A stretch of 64,000 nucleotides of DNA from Prevotella sp. (GCA_016281055.1 JAEEHW010000108.1:25717-89716), one strand, 5' to 3'; counted from the stretch's first letter, positions 26,572 through 37,050 are shown. Translations and numbers: made by a program. Notes: a model not told the origin generated them from the sequence alone.

Positions 26572-28635
26572 ATGAAAACTAAAAATATTAAATATTATCT
26601 TGCTGCGGGTATCGTAAGTTGTGGCCTTGCCTCAACTTTGGTTTCCTGCTCCGACATTCTCGACGAGCAGCCACGCAGTCAGTTCGATACCACATTCTTC
26701 ACTACGAAGGCTGGTATTGAGGGCGGTCTGACATCTCTCTACGCCCACCTGCGCTATTTCTATGGCAACGGTTACTATCTGAACAGCTGTGAGAATGGTA
26801 CCGACGAGTACACATTCGCAGAAAGTGGTAATGGCGACAACTTCAAATCACTTGACGAAACGCTTGACGCTAATGGTAAGCGCGACGTGGCACAGGTAAC
26901 TCCAAACAACTGTGACGCCGGCAACCTCTGGGGACAGGCATTCACCAATATCAACACTGCCAGCGGTATCATCGAGAACGGTGCATCTGCAGGTATCAGC
27001 CAGGAGTTGCTGGCAGAGGCCAACTTCTTCCGTGCCTTCGACTATTTCCTGCTTGTGCAGACATTCGGTGGTGTGCCTCTTGATTTGGGTTCTGGTGAAC
27101 TGAAGTTCAACACTTCAACCAACCGTTCTTCTGTACGTAATACAGTTCCTGAGGTTTACAAAGCTATCTTCAGCGACCTCGAGATAGCTGTTAGAGACCT
27201 GCCAGAGACTGCACGTCTTACTGGTACTGTAACAAAGAACGTAGCTCGTCTGTATCTCTCTAAGGCTTACCTGACATACGCATGGTGGCTGAAGAACCCT
27301 AACAACATCCCTACTTACCCAGAGGATGGCACAGATGCTACCAAGGCAAACGGACAGCGTACTGATCCTAACGGCAAGACACCTGCACAGTATTTCCAGA
27401 TGGCATACAATGTTGCTATGGAGGCCATCAACAATCCTAAGCCATACGCTCTGCAGGAGACATTCTATGACGTAAACGTTGCTACAAAAGACCGCAACAC
27501 TGAAGTCATGCTCTATGCCGACCACGACGAGAACGAGCAGTATGGTAACGGCGGCGCCGGCTACGGCTGGGGTGGCGGTGGTTCTCCAGAGAACTTCGCA
27601 TACTGGTTTGAGACCTGGAACTACACCGAGATACAGGCTCTTAACTCTAAATCAAATGCCAAGATAAACCCTGTTCAGCGTGAGGCAGTGCAAGGTCTCG
27701 GACGTCCTTGGACACGTATAGCACCTGTTGCTGACGCATTCCTCGAGGGCGGTGTATGGGAAGACGCTGTAAAGGCTATCGACTCTCGCTATGACGGTAC
27801 ATTCACTCTCAGCTACTTCACAAACTGGGACAAGGCATACGATGCCAATACCAAAGAAGATTCTAAGGATGCATTTGTATATGGCCCTAACGGTTCACAA
27901 ATCAAGCCTAACGAGATTTATTTCCGTTTCGTAGATGAAGCATCTGAGGCAAACATCGACTGGACAAAGACTACTGCTGTAATTAATGGTGAGAACCAGG
28001 AAGTAACAAGATTCAACTTCGGTTCTATGTCTCAGACTCCATACTTCGTACGCAGTGTCAAGAACATCAGCCGCAAGTGCTACCCATGTAACTGGAAGAT
28101 TGGTATCTACCGTACCGACAACAATGGTGGCTTAGGTTCAAAGGTGAACGGTGGTAGCCCACGTCCTTGGAGCATCGCAAAGTTCTCTGAGTTCTACCTC
28201 ATCGCAGCCGAGGCTGCCGTTATGGGTGCAACAGGTTCTATGAGCGCACGCGACCTTGTGAACGTACTCCGTGCACGTGCCGGCAAGCAGAAATACTCTG
28301 TAAACGACCGCATGACTGTTGACATTGACAACAGCGAAGCAATGAAGGCTGCTACTCCTGCAGAAATCACCATCGACTACATCCTCGACGAGCGTAGCCG
28401 TGAGTTCTGGGGTGAAGGTTACCGCTGGTACGACCTCGTCCGCACACAGAAGTGGGCTGAGCGTGCTGGAACCTACAAGATTGCAGGCAGAGATTTTGCA
28501 GACACCGAGTTGCAGCAGTACACTCGCGACATCACTCCTGGTCACTATCTGCGTCCTATCCCACAGGGCGATATCGATGGCATGGAGATGGATGATGCTG
28601 CAAAGAAGGAATATCAGAACCCTGCATACAGATAA
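26572..28635 (+). CDS. SusD-like surface glycan-binding lipoprotein
   Basis: 687 residues with a lipobox (LVSC, Cys26) followed by SDILDEQP, the acidic sequence that sends Bacteroidetes lipoproteins to the cell surface. Family signs include EANFFRAFDYFLLVQTFGGVPL (TPR-like SusD core) and the C-terminal ILDERSREFWGEGYRWYDLVRT with LRPIPQ near the end. It is longer than the usual 500-600 residues, with an insertion around 320-350 rich in glycine (GNGGAGYGWGGGG). It works with the SusC partner directly upstream and is followed by a strong terminator. Confidence 0.92.
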   Translation: MKTKNIKYYLAAGIVSCGLASTLVSCSDILDEQPRSQFDTTFFTTKAGIEGGLTSLYAHLRYFYGNGYYLNSCENGTDEYTFAESGNGDNFKSLDETLDANGKRDVAQVTPNNCDAGNLWGQAFTNINTASGIIENGASAGISQELLAEANFFRAFDYFLLVQTFGGVPLDLGSGELKFNTSTNRSSVRNTVPEVYKAIFSDLEIAVRDLPETARLTGTVTKNVARLYLSKAYLTYAWWLKNPNNIPTYPEDGTDATKANGQRTDPNGKTPAQYFQMAYNVAMEAINNPKPYALQETFYDVNVATKDRNTEVMLYADHDENEQYGNGGAGYGWGGGGSPENFAYWFETWNYTEIQALNSKSNAKINPVQREAVQGLGRPWTRIAPVADAFLEGGVWEDAVKAIDSRYDGTFTLSYFTNWDKAYDANTKEDSKDAFVYGPNGSQIKPNEIYFRFVDEASEANIDWTKTTAVINGENQEVTRFNFGSMSQTPYFVRSVKNISRKCYPCNWKIGIYRTDNNGGLGSKVNGGSPRPWSIAKFSEFYLIAAEAAVMGATGSMSARDLVNVLRARAGKQKYSVNDRMTVDIDNSEAMKAATPAEITIDYILDERSREFWGEGYRWYDLVRTQKWAERAGTYKIAGRDFADTELQQYTRDITPGHYLRPIPQGDIDGMEMDDAAKKEYQNPAYR

Positions 28636-28670
28636 TGATAGTTAGTTAGTAAGTTCGATTATGTATGACG

Positions 28671-28706
28671 CGGGTCGTCCAATTGGTTTGGGCGGCCCGT
28701 TTTTTC
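28671..28706 (+). terminator. Terminator of the plus-strand susC/susD operon
   Basis: CGGGTCGTCC and GGGCGGCCCG form a 10-bp stem with G-U pairs, followed by a run of six T. It starts 35 bases after the susD stop. Confidence 0.85.
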
Positions 28707-28871
28707 ATTTCTTAACAATCACGCACGTCAATTTTAACGTCTGAAAATCAGGAAACCGGAAATCAACGTCGTACAGCGCAAGCATGAGAGTTTAGACTTA
28801 ACCACCACAGACATAAGCCATTAACACACAATCATACGTCAAAAAGGTATTTTGACGAAGGATGAAGCGCT

Positions 28872-28981
28872 GTAAAAGCTATCATATTACCCTGTAAAAG
28901 CTATCATATTAGGGTATAATATGGTAGCTATTACACTGCAAAAGCAATGAGATTACACTGCAAAAGCATTGACATTGCACC
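28872..28981. repeat. 22-bp tandem array B
   Basis: Five units at an exact 22-base period start at 28872, 28894, 28916, 28938 and 28960. The first two read GTAAAAGCTATCATATTA, the reverse complement of the unit in arrays A and C; later units are degenerate (GCAAAAGCAATGAGATTACA). Confidence 0.75.
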
Positions 28982-29016
28982 CAAAAACGATTCCTTTCCA
29001 CGAAAAAAGGCATAAA

Positions 29017-29044
29017 AAAGGCGGAAGAACAGTCTTCCGCCTTT
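29017..29044. terminator. Strong hairpin, likely bidirectional terminator
   Basis: Perfect 12-bp stem AAAGGCGGAAGA/TCTTCCGCCTTT with loop ACAG. T-runs stand on both sides, longer on the minus strand. It backs up the two operon terminators on either side. Confidence 0.75.
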
Positions 29045-29299
29045 CTATTTTACGTTTTCAAACCGAAATTTCCGCCCCATCAATTTAACATTTCAAGCAG
29101 CCTGACATGTTAACGATTATTTAACCCGGATTCGGTCATTTTTGCTTTTTTACGTTAATGCCGCTAATTTCATTCATTAATACAATGAATGTTTATCATA
29201 AGATTATTAATGACATTAATGGTATATATTAACGACACTAACAAGAAAAGATTATTCCGTAGAATTCACGCTAAAAACACTCATGCCGTGCATACATAA

Positions 29300-29332
29300 A
29301 AAAGGCTGACTCAACGAATGAGTCAGCCTTTT
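29300..29332 (-). terminator. Terminator of the minus-strand SusC/SusD operon
   Basis: Perfect 14-bp stem AAAAGGCTGACTCA/TGAGTCAGCCTTTT with a 5-base loop, followed on the minus strand by TTTTTTATG. It lies 60 bases after the stop of the last gene of the operon. Confidence 0.88.
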
Positions 29333-29392
29333 ATTTATTTTCCCGTGCCTTACCGCCATTCAAATATGGCATTAAAGCACTTTCATAAGGAT

Positions 29393-30688
29393 TTAATCTA
29401 CCTTCTTAACTGGTCTTACAGAAACGCCGAAGCTAGTGCTCAGGTTGTTGTAGAGGTCAAGGGAATTATACTGGCCATGCTGGAAGATCAGCATGTTAGG
29501 CATATTCTCTTTGCCATTAATCTCACCCTTTGAGCCCTTAAGCTGTGCAGCCATTGATGGGAAGCTGTAAGTACCGGTAATCTCACCAGAAGCATAGTAG
29601 CCAGCATTTCCGTTTCCGTACTGCTGCTCGCCGTAACGATAACCTGCAGCTGGCAGGAAGATACTGTTACCATTTACCTTAGAGGTAACTCTATAACCTG
29701 TACCTTCAAACTCCCAATCACAATTCTCAAGCAGCTCTACGAAATCAGCAGTGTTAGGCATCTGCCAGCCGTTACCCCAGTTTACTGCTGCTGGATCTTG
29801 ATCTGTATCGATAATGTTATAAACAGGAACGAAAGTCATGTTATTCTTCTTCTTTTCGTCAAGTCTGTCCTTCACATCATTACCGATGTCACCACCAGCG
29901 TAGTCCTTACGAATCACAGCACCAAACTGATCTTTGATCTCAGTGTACTTATCTTTTAACAAAGAAGACTCAAAGAACGAATTTTCTTCAGTACCAATCT
30001 GATCAATTACGAGAGTGGTTGCCTTAGTGTAGTCAAACGTCTTGTAATAGTCCAAGGTATCCTGGGCTTTTGCGTCATGATCAAGCTTCAATGCTTCCTT
30101 TATATTAGGCAGTCTTTCAACAAACTTAGAACCATCCCACTCTATGATGCACTCAAACTCATCATTGGTAAGTGTTGCCTCAAGGGAACCTGCATAAGAA
30201 TCTTTAAAGGAATTCAACTTAGCCTCTACGAAAGCGAGGATTTCGTCCCTTTTCTGATCATCACTTACACCCAACAGATCTATAAGCATAGGCTCTGTAG
30301 TCTTGGAAATATTTGTTGTGTCACAAACCTTTCCAGTTTTCTCGTCGCCTTTGTACAGTTCAAACAAATCTGCAAGAGGTGTTTGTTCTGTCACATCTGT
30401 ATAGGACGTAGAATTGTCTGCCAGGAGCTTGGTTCCTGTCACATCTCCCCAAACGAAGAGAATGCCATTGTCTGTTTCTGACGCCGCTCCGACATTCGTA
30501 CTAGCCCACAGGGTGCCACTCGGAAGTCCCAAATCTACAGCCTGACCTGCATTATGGATATTAGCAGTGTTTGCCGTATATGGGGTATCGACCGTATTCT
30601 CGCTAATCTCCTCACTGCAAGCCACAAACAAGCTTGAAGTGACAAGCGCAGAGAGTGCGAGCTTACTATAATTCATTATTTTTTTCAT
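29393..30688 (-). CDS. Surface lipoprotein with a split Fibrobacter-type paralogous domain
   Basis: 431 residues with a lipobox (FVAC, Cys24) followed by SEEISEN, a surface-export sequence. The N-terminal VDLGLPSGTLWASTNVGA with FVWGD (~50-85) and the C-terminal WGNGWQMPNTADFVELLENC, then SIFLPAAGYR and FGVSVRPV, are the two halves of the domain known from Fibrobacter succinogenes paralogous proteins (TIGR02145-like). In usual members these halves are about 40-60 residues apart. Here a charged, probably helical segment of about 200 residues (~95-300) lies between them. It is the last gene of the SusC/SusD operon, 38 bases after the previous gene. Function is unknown; a ligand-binding role on the surface is inferred from its location. 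Confidence 0.75.
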   Translation of the reverse strand: MKKIMNYSKLALSALVTSSLFVACSEEISENTVDTPYTANTANIHNAGQAVDLGLPSGTLWASTNVGAASETDNGILFVWGDVTGTKLLADNSTSYTDVTEQTPLADLFELYKGDEKTGKVCDTTNISKTTEPMLIDLLGVSDDQKRDEILAFVEAKLNSFKDSYAGSLEATLTNDEFECIIEWDGSKFVERLPNIKEALKLDHDAKAQDTLDYYKTFDYTKATTLVIDQIGTEENSFFESSLLKDKYTEIKDQFGAVIRKDYAGGDIGNDVKDRLDEKKKNNMTFVPVYNIIDTDQDPAAVNWGNGWQMPNTADFVELLENCDWEFEGTGYRVTSKVNGNSIFLPAAGYRYGEQQYGNGNAGYYASGEITGTYSFPSMAAQLKGSKGEINGKENMPNMLIFQHGQYNSLDLYNNLSTSFGVSVRPVKKVD

Positions 30689-30726
30689 TATAAGCGATAT
30701 TTAAATATTACACATAAAAGAATTTA

Positions 30727-31854
30727 TTACTCTTCATAGTAAACCGACCTGATAGTAACAGAACCTGCTCTCATCAAGAGGTCAAGGTCTTTTCCGTCAC
30801 CACCCTGGGCACAATCACTAGCCACAACATCGGTAATCGGGAACTCCCACAAGCCTGCTGAAATTGGGCCTTCATAATAGGTATTACTCCACCAACCATT
30901 CATGACGCGTACGGTAAGACCTGTTGGGCCACCCCAGATGTCAGGACCTGGCTGAGCATCGATAATATCGAAGATGAGGGTTTTCTTGCCGAAGTAAACC
31001 TCGTCAGAGAGGTACTTGAAGTGCTGTCCTTCACCGTCACTGAAACGACCACCTGCGGCGTTACCTGATCCCAAGACGAATGGTTCCTGAGGATCTTCAG
31101 CTTTTTCTTCGTCAGGCCTGTTAGGATCACCATAGACATAGTTCTTAACAAGTGGATTAGAAACCTTTTCACACTCTACAGGGTAATCTACAGTAACCAC
31201 GGTACCGTCAGGACAAAGAGCAGTGAGAGTAACTACATAGTCAGTAGAAACGAAATCACCATCTTCATTCCAATTAACCTTCATCTTCTTCGTTGCATAG
31301 TTACCGATGAATTCCTTTCCACCGATATCCCACTTTGCATTGACAGGAGCAGAGGTATGGCAGGTAATAACATTACCGAACTCTCCTTCTTTTCCAGGAG
31401 CCACCTTAGGACCGTAACGCTTATAAATGGCTTTTACTGTGACAGAGTTGTCTTCAGTGTCTTCTGTACGCTTTAATACGATCTGGTTCAGCTTGCCGTT
31501 GACAGCCTTGTCATCAAAACCACACCAGTACTCTGATGTACCTCCAGGAATCTTCTCAAAGCTTCCGTCAGGCAGGTAAGAAACCTCCCAATTTTTGTCA
31601 ACCTTTTCTGCAAAGTAAATGACAACACCGTTGCAGTCAGTAACGTCAACGTTCTCCAACAAAACAACAGACTCTCCTTTTGCAGCCGTAAAGGTTTGCT
31701 GTCCCCCTATCTGCTCCACCTTGTCAACAGTGACAGTGGTCATTGCCTTGAGCTCGTCAGCAGTGATGTGACCACCATTGTCGAAATCCTCGTGAACAGG
31801 ATCACAGGCAGCCAAAGCACACACTGAGGCAAATAATAAAAATATCTTTTTCAT
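30727..31854 (-). CDS. Surface glycan-binding-like lipoprotein (SusE/F position)
   Basis: 375 residues with lipobox LAAC (Cys17), then DPVHEDFD, an acidic surface-export tag. It is predicted all-beta, with Ig-like segments (~40-230) and a C-terminal domain containing VYFGKKTLIFDIIDAQPGPD and aromatic WGGPTGLTVRVMNGWW, the kind of tryptophan cluster used for sugar stacking. Its position immediately after SusD (17 bases) is where SusE/SusF-type glycan-binding proteins are encoded. I do not recognise a specific family; the ligand is unknown. Confidence 0.7.
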   Translation of the reverse strand: MKKIFLLFASVCALAACDPVHEDFDNGGHITADELKAMTTVTVDKVEQIGGQQTFTAAKGESVVLLENVDVTDCNGVVIYFAEKVDKNWEVSYLPDGSFEKIPGGTSEYWCGFDDKAVNGKLNQIVLKRTEDTEDNSVTVKAIYKRYGPKVAPGKEGEFGNVITCHTSAPVNAKWDIGGKEFIGNYATKKMKVNWNEDGDFVSTDYVVTLTALCPDGTVVTVDYPVECEKVSNPLVKNYVYGDPNRPDEEKAEDPQEPFVLGSGNAAGGRFSDGEGQHFKYLSDEVYFGKKTLIFDIIDAQPGPDIWGGPTGLTVRVMNGWWSNTYYEGPISAGLWEFPITDVVASDCAQGGDGKDLDLLMRAGSVTIRSVYYEE

Positions 31855-31871
31855 ATTGATCTCTTACTAAA

Positions 31872-33767
31872 TTAATAAATAACTTTGTATGTGTACTCAT
31901 TAGCTGGAGTCTCGTCACCCCATCCTTTGTTCTGCTTAAGGGCACCATTCATGAGATTAATCTGAGTCTGAGGCTTAGGCAAGAAACCGTTGGTGTCAGC
32001 GTAACGCTTAGACCATGAACTGGTCATGTGAGCCATATTCATAGAATTCTTCTTACCCTTGACGGTAATAGCCCTACCAGACTGAGCCTGAAGAGCCTTG
32101 GCAGCGTATGAACCCTCACCAGAATCAATACCTGACCAACGACGCATATCGTTGAAGCGCAGGCCTTCCAATGCAAACTCCCAGCGGCGCTCGTCCTGGA
32201 CAGCCTTCCAAGAATAACCTGTCTGAGGCACACCTGCACGCTTCTGAACCTGGTTCATATACTGAGCGTCACCTGTGAGTTCGGTGAGCATCAGCAGCAC
32301 GTCAGCATAACGCATCAGGTAGTAGTCCTCGAAGTGGTCACCCTGCTGCTTGTTGTCAAGTGAACTTGCAGAATAACCTGGGCACTTAGACCACCATGAA
32401 TCGTTGTCGGCAGCGCAAGCATCAAGGTTTACATCAGCGTACTTCTTAACTGCATAGCCTGACTCCTCACAGTCATCCTTCTCATATGTATAAGAAGCGA
32501 GCTCGTTATCGAGATCGATCAGAGATGCCTTCTTGCGGAGGTCAGTATAGCCGCCAGCAGTCTCTGCTGCTGTCCAGTCTGCCCAGATATTAACAGAAGG
32601 AGTACCCTGACCCCAGCCCTGGTTGAACGGATAAGTCTTGTCGCGCTTACCATTGTCTTGGGTTGCACCATTACGGAGACCCCAGAAGCAAGAGAGGTAG
32701 TTTGAATACATACGTGGGTTGTTGTATGTACCACTGATGTTCCAGCTTGAAGCATTCATAAACTGAATCTGGAAGATTTCCTCCGTGTTGCCGTTACCCA
32801 TACCAGGCATGTCGAAGCAGTTCTCACGCTTCATGTCGGCGATGAACTCGTATGCATGACCCTTACCGTCGTGAGCCTCATCCCAGAGGAGACTGTTAGA
32901 GTACTGCCAGAGTGAACGGAAGTCCTCGCAAAGTTTGTAACCGCCATTGGTAACGATGTCCTGCAGGGCAGCAACGATCTGAGCCTTTGAAAGAGTACCA
33001 CCAGGGCAGCCTTCCTGCTCTACGAGCTCAATAGTTGCATCTGCATTTGCAAGTTCACCAGCTTTCTTATAGAAGCCAGCCCAGAACATCCAAGCACGTG
33101 CCATGAATGCCTCTGCAGCAAACTTGTCTGCATGACCTGAGCCGTTGGCTCTTTCTGCCTTCATGAGATTCTTGGCAGAAACAAAGTCTGAGAGAATCTG
33201 TGGGTAAATCTTATCCGCAGCACTTACCTCCTGCTTCATGTCGTCTGTAATAGTGGTAGAAGTAATCAGAGGTACATCGCCGTACAACTGGCTCAGCCAC
33301 ATGTAATAGAGACCACGCATGAAATAGCCCTCACCGAGCAGCTGATTGCGCTGGGCAGTGTTGCCTGTCCAATCAACGTTATCGATGGTCGCAATCATGT
33401 TATTAGCACGAGAAATACCACCATAGAGAAGGGTGAAATCTGCTTCATACTGGTTAGCACTTGCCGTTGTAAAATGATGGAGTGACTTAATCACATTATC
33501 CTGCAAACCACCGCTACCGTAGCAGTCGTCTGACATGATAGACCACCAATAGAAAGGATTATTCAATACACCACTTTGATCACCACCACCGAGCGTATTC
33601 ATAATACTGTAGGTAGCAGTATTCAAAGCCTCAACGTCCGCAGGCTTGCCAGGGAATGTAGCCGCCGTCATCTCTGTCACACGAGGATCAGTGTCCAGCA
33701 TATCATTACAAGAAGTAAAGAGGGCTGCTGACGAAGCGACTAATGCTGATAATATATATTTATTCAT
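31872..33767 (-). CDS. SusD-like surface lipoprotein
   Basis: 631 residues, lipobox FTSC (Cys20) followed by NDMLDTD. The SusD/RagB core is seen in EGYFMRGLYYMWLSQLYGDV (~150-170) and the C-terminal DERRWEFALEGLRFNDMRRW and FLPKPQTQINL. It is cotranscribed with SusC, whose stop is 15 bases upstream of this gene. The substrate cannot be deduced because the operon contains no enzyme. Confidence 0.92.
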   Translation of the reverse strand: MNKYILSALVASSAALFTSCNDMLDTDPRVTEMTAATFPGKPADVEALNTATYSIMNTLGGGDQSGVLNNPFYWWSIMSDDCYGSGGLQDNVIKSLHHFTTASANQYEADFTLLYGGISRANNMIATIDNVDWTGNTAQRNQLLGEGYFMRGLYYMWLSQLYGDVPLITSTTITDDMKQEVSAADKIYPQILSDFVSAKNLMKAERANGSGHADKFAAEAFMARAWMFWAGFYKKAGELANADATIELVEQEGCPGGTLSKAQIVAALQDIVTNGGYKLCEDFRSLWQYSNSLLWDEAHDGKGHAYEFIADMKRENCFDMPGMGNGNTEEIFQIQFMNASSWNISGTYNNPRMYSNYLSCFWGLRNGATQDNGKRDKTYPFNQGWGQGTPSVNIWADWTAAETAGGYTDLRKKASLIDLDNELASYTYEKDDCEESGYAVKKYADVNLDACAADNDSWWSKCPGYSASSLDNKQQGDHFEDYYLMRYADVLLMLTELTGDAQYMNQVQKRAGVPQTGYSWKAVQDERRWEFALEGLRFNDMRRWSGIDSGEGSYAAKALQAQSGRAITVKGKKNSMNMAHMTSSWSKRYADTNGFLPKPQTQINLMNGALKQNKGWGDETPANEYTYKVIY

Positions 33768-33782
33768 AACTTATTTGTCGAA

Positions 33783-36700
33783 TTAAAATTTAATACTTGC
33801 ACCAATCAAATATGTACGAGATGATGGGTAAAGACCCAGGTCAACACCAGAAGCCCAACCATTACCACCTGCAGAGTTACCTACCTCAGGATCGAGGCCT
33901 GTGTAACCAGTGAAGGTGTAGAGGTTCTGAGCCTGAACATAGAGACGGAGCTGCTGGAATGGACATGCCTTCCAGATATACTTGAAGTCGTAACCGAGTG
34001 TGACAGTCTTGATCTTGAAGTAGTCAGCATCCTCCATATAACGGGTAGATACCCAGTTTACGTTCTCACTACCAGTACTTGTGATATGTGGCTGAGTGTT
34101 AGAGATACCCTCACCAGTCCAACGCTGCAAGATAGAGGTATCATAGTTCTGGTAAGGAGCATCACTGTATGAACGATAAGAACGCATAATCTGCATACCG
34201 AATGCACCGGCACCGTTCAAAGCGAAGTCAAAGCCCTTATAGCTCAGGCCGAGGTTGATACCAAGCATAACGTCTGGGTTCGGGTTACCAATCTCATGAC
34301 GGTCTGAAGAAGCGCCTTCAGCGTATGTGATAACGCCATCACCGTTATAGTCTTCCCAAATCATGTCACCAGGCTGTGCATTGTCAAGAACTGCCTGACC
34401 TGCTGCACGAGCTGCCTCAATCTGATCCTGGTTCTGCCAGATACCGCTGTATGACATACCGTAGAAATAACCGATAGGCTTGCCTTCCTCAGCGCGATAG
34501 ATGTACTCAGTACCCTGTGAGAGAACGCCTGAAGGACCATTGATATAGTGGTTGTCGTTAGCGATACGAGTTACCTTGTTCTTATTGGTTGTGAAGTTCA
34601 CGCCAACGTTATAACGGAGGTCGCGGCCAATCTTGTCGTTCCAAGTGAGGGCAAGCTCAATACCTGTATTCTGAACGTCACCACCATTGATGGCTGCAGG
34701 ATTGGTACCGTTGATGGCAATCTGCTGACCAGTGATAAGCCAGTCCTTAGTAGTCTTCTTATACCAGTCGAAGTTTACGCCCAAACGGCTGTTGAGGAAG
34801 CGAGCGTCGAAACCGAAGTCTAACTGCTCAGAGGTCTCCCAAGTAAGGTCTGGGTTAGGCACGATGTTAGCATAAGCACCAACGTTAGGAGTACCTGCAA
34901 CAGATGTATTCATGTCAGAACCGAACTTGTAACCACTGTCACCAGCCTCGCCTGACAGAGCGATAGTAGCCAGATACTGATACTTAGAGATATTCTTGTT
35001 ACCGTTCTGACCCCAAGATGCACGGATCTTCAAGAAGTCCATCCAGTTCTTAGTGCTCTCCATGAATGCCTCATTGCTGACTACCCAACCTGCAGAGAAT
35101 GATGGGAAGAAGCCCCAGCGCTTACCGTCGGTGAAGATACTTGAACCGTCATAACGCATGGTTACTGTAGCCATATAGGTCTCATTCCAGTCCCAAGTCA
35201 AACGACCGAACCAAGAAGCGAGATACTCCTCGTCATTTGGCTTACCAGTCAGAGTAACATCAGTTGCATTCAGCACCTTGAAGTTTGAAAGCCATGCAGA
35301 ATCCCAACCCTTCAGAGTTGCGAGCTGCTCGCCATAAGAAACCTTATTAGATCCAGCGAGGTTGAAACTCCAAGCTGAGCTCTCGAATGACTGACCAACC
35401 ATTGCGGTGATCTTGTGTCCACTCAATTCTGGAAGCTCGTAAGTAAGAGTGTTCTCAAAAGAGTAATTGGTATTCATACCTGAGCTCTGGTTATTGGTAT
35501 ATACAACTGATGTAGAGTTGCCATAACCAGAAGAACGAGGCTCACCAAAGCCACGATATGCATTTGAGTTCCAGTTGTAGTTCAACTGTGAACGGAGTTT
35601 CAGACCCTTGATAGGCTGGATGATTGAGTAAACAGTGGCACTGGTATTGACGTTGCGGCTCTCAGCGAGAGAGTTGAAGCCACCAGTTGAGAGGTTCTCC
35701 CATGGGTTGCTGAACAAAGAAGAGTTCCAACCCTGACCATACACTGCATTACCGTCAAAGCCCTGATAATAATATGTATCACCATTGTAAGCGTCACGTG
35801 GCATAAGTGGAGTAGTCTGGAGCAGACTGTGGATGTAGCTCCAGTACATGCCATCCTCTGCCAGGTCGTGGCTTCTTGTATAGCCTACAGAGAAGTTCTC
35901 ACCGATGGTGATGGCATCAAAGTCCTTAGCCTTCAGAAGCACGTGGTCGCTGTTGAGGCGGATAGTATGACGCTTGTAGAAAGAAGCCTGGTCGGCACCC
36001 ATGATACCCTCATTGCCGGTATATGTGTATGACATGGCAAACTTAGAACGGTCGGTACCGCCAGTCAGAGTGAACGAATGATTATGCTGCACGGCGTTCT
36101 TGTTCTCGAACTTTCCCCACCAGTCAGTGCCTGACCAACCGCTGTTCACCTTAGTGATAATGTCCTGTGGAACATAACCTGCCCAATCCATCTTCTGACC
36201 AGAAGTGTTGAAGGTGTACTCATCCATGATTGTCATGAACTGTGATGCATTGAGCAGCTGAGGACGCTTGTAAGCGTTAGACCAGCCGATAGAACCATTA
36301 TAAGACAGCTCAATCTTACCAGCCTTACCCTGTCTGGTGGTCACGAGGATTACACCGTTTGCGGCACGAGCACCATAGATGGCAGCAGATGCGGCATCTT
36401 TCAGCACGTCGATGCTCTCGATGTCGTTGGGGTTGATACCATCAATGTTATCGCACGCCACACCATCGACAACATAAAGAGGTTTAGAGTCACCTGTGGT
36501 ACCGATACCACGGATGTAAACCTTGTAGCCCTTACCCGGCTGAGCAGATGACTGTGTGATCTGCACACCAGGAGAACTTGACTGCATGGCCTCAAGGGCG
36601 TTAGTGGTGTTCAGCTTTGCAAGAGACTCACCAGATACCTGTACTGTGGCACCAGTAACGAGTTTCTTCTTTTGAACGCCGTAACCGACGACAACAAGTT

Positions 36701-37025
36701 CGTCAAGGCCTGTGTTGTCCTCTTCAAGAACAACGTTAACGTTACTCTCGCCAGAAAGGCGCACCTGCTTTGTGAGGTAACCAATGTAGCTGACATTCAA
36801 GGTAGAGCCAGAAGACGCGTCAATAGAGAATCGTCCATCTACATCAGTAACTGTACCCGTGTTCGTACCTTCGACCCTAATGGTAGCACCCATGACGGCT
36901 TCACCATTCTGATCTTTTACAACACCTGACACCTTCTGCGCCTGAGCACAGACGGCTACAAAGCAAAGGATGGAAAGTAGAAAAAACGACCTACTCCAAA
37001 TTCCCAACTTTTTAAGTTTTCGCAT
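33783..37025 (-). CDS. SusC-like TonB-dependent outer-membrane transporter
   Basis: 1080 residues. Signal peptide ~1-29 (VCAQAQ). Carboxypeptidase-regulatory-like domain ~30-110 (VSGVVKDQNGEAVMGATIRV), plug starting DELVVVGYGVQKKKLVTGAT (~115), PLYVVDGVACDNIDGINPND, AAIYGARAANGVILVTT, and a barrel ending YLIGASIKF. It is the first gene of the four-gene operon ending at 29393. The start is supported by the signal peptide. The leader carries ACTAACA-type repeats like those before the other complete susC leader in this window. Confidence 0.93.
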   Translation of the reverse strand: MRKLKKLGIWSRSFFLLSILCFVAVCAQAQKVSGVVKDQNGEAVMGATIRVEGTNTGTVTDVDGRFSIDASSGSTLNVSYIGYLTKQVRLSGESNVNVVLEEDNTGLDELVVVGYGVQKKKLVTGATVQVSGESLAKLNTTNALEAMQSSSPGVQITQSSAQPGKGYKVYIRGIGTTGDSKPLYVVDGVACDNIDGINPNDIESIDVLKDAASAAIYGARAANGVILVTTRQGKAGKIELSYNGSIGWSNAYKRPQLLNASQFMTIMDEYTFNTSGQKMDWAGYVPQDIITKVNSGWSGTDWWGKFENKNAVQHNHSFTLTGGTDRSKFAMSYTYTGNEGIMGADQASFYKRHTIRLNSDHVLLKAKDFDAITIGENFSVGYTRSHDLAEDGMYWSYIHSLLQTTPLMPRDAYNGDTYYYQGFDGNAVYGQGWNSSLFSNPWENLSTGGFNSLAESRNVNTSATVYSIIQPIKGLKLRSQLNYNWNSNAYRGFGEPRSSGYGNSTSVVYTNNQSSGMNTNYSFENTLTYELPELSGHKITAMVGQSFESSAWSFNLAGSNKVSYGEQLATLKGWDSAWLSNFKVLNATDVTLTGKPNDEEYLASWFGRLTWDWNETYMATVTMRYDGSSIFTDGKRWGFFPSFSAGWVVSNEAFMESTKNWMDFLKIRASWGQNGNKNISKYQYLATIALSGEAGDSGYKFGSDMNTSVAGTPNVGAYANIVPNPDLTWETSEQLDFGFDARFLNSRLGVNFDWYKKTTKDWLITGQQIAINGTNPAAINGGDVQNTGIELALTWNDKIGRDLRYNVGVNFTTNKNKVTRIANDNHYINGPSGVLSQGTEYIYRAEEGKPIGYFYGMSYSGIWQNQDQIEAARAAGQAVLDNAQPGDMIWEDYNGDGVITYAEGASSDRHEIGNPNPDVMLGINLGLSYKGFDFALNGAGAFGMQIMRSYRSYSDAPYQNYDTSILQRWTGEGISNTQPHITSTGSENVNWVSTRYMEDADYFKIKTVTLGYDFKYIWKACPFQQLRLYVQAQNLYTFTGYTGLDPEVGNSAGGNGWASGVDLGLYPSSRTYLIGASIKF

Positions 37026-37050
37026 GTTTAGATGTGTTTAAGTTAATTAA

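Larger units (their letters stand above)
28707..29299. other. Intergenic region between convergent operons
   Basis: No gene is seen in these ~590 bases. It holds the 22-bp array B (28872-28981), a strong hairpin (29017-29044) and AT-rich sequence with repeated ATTAATG segments. Confidence 0.6.
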
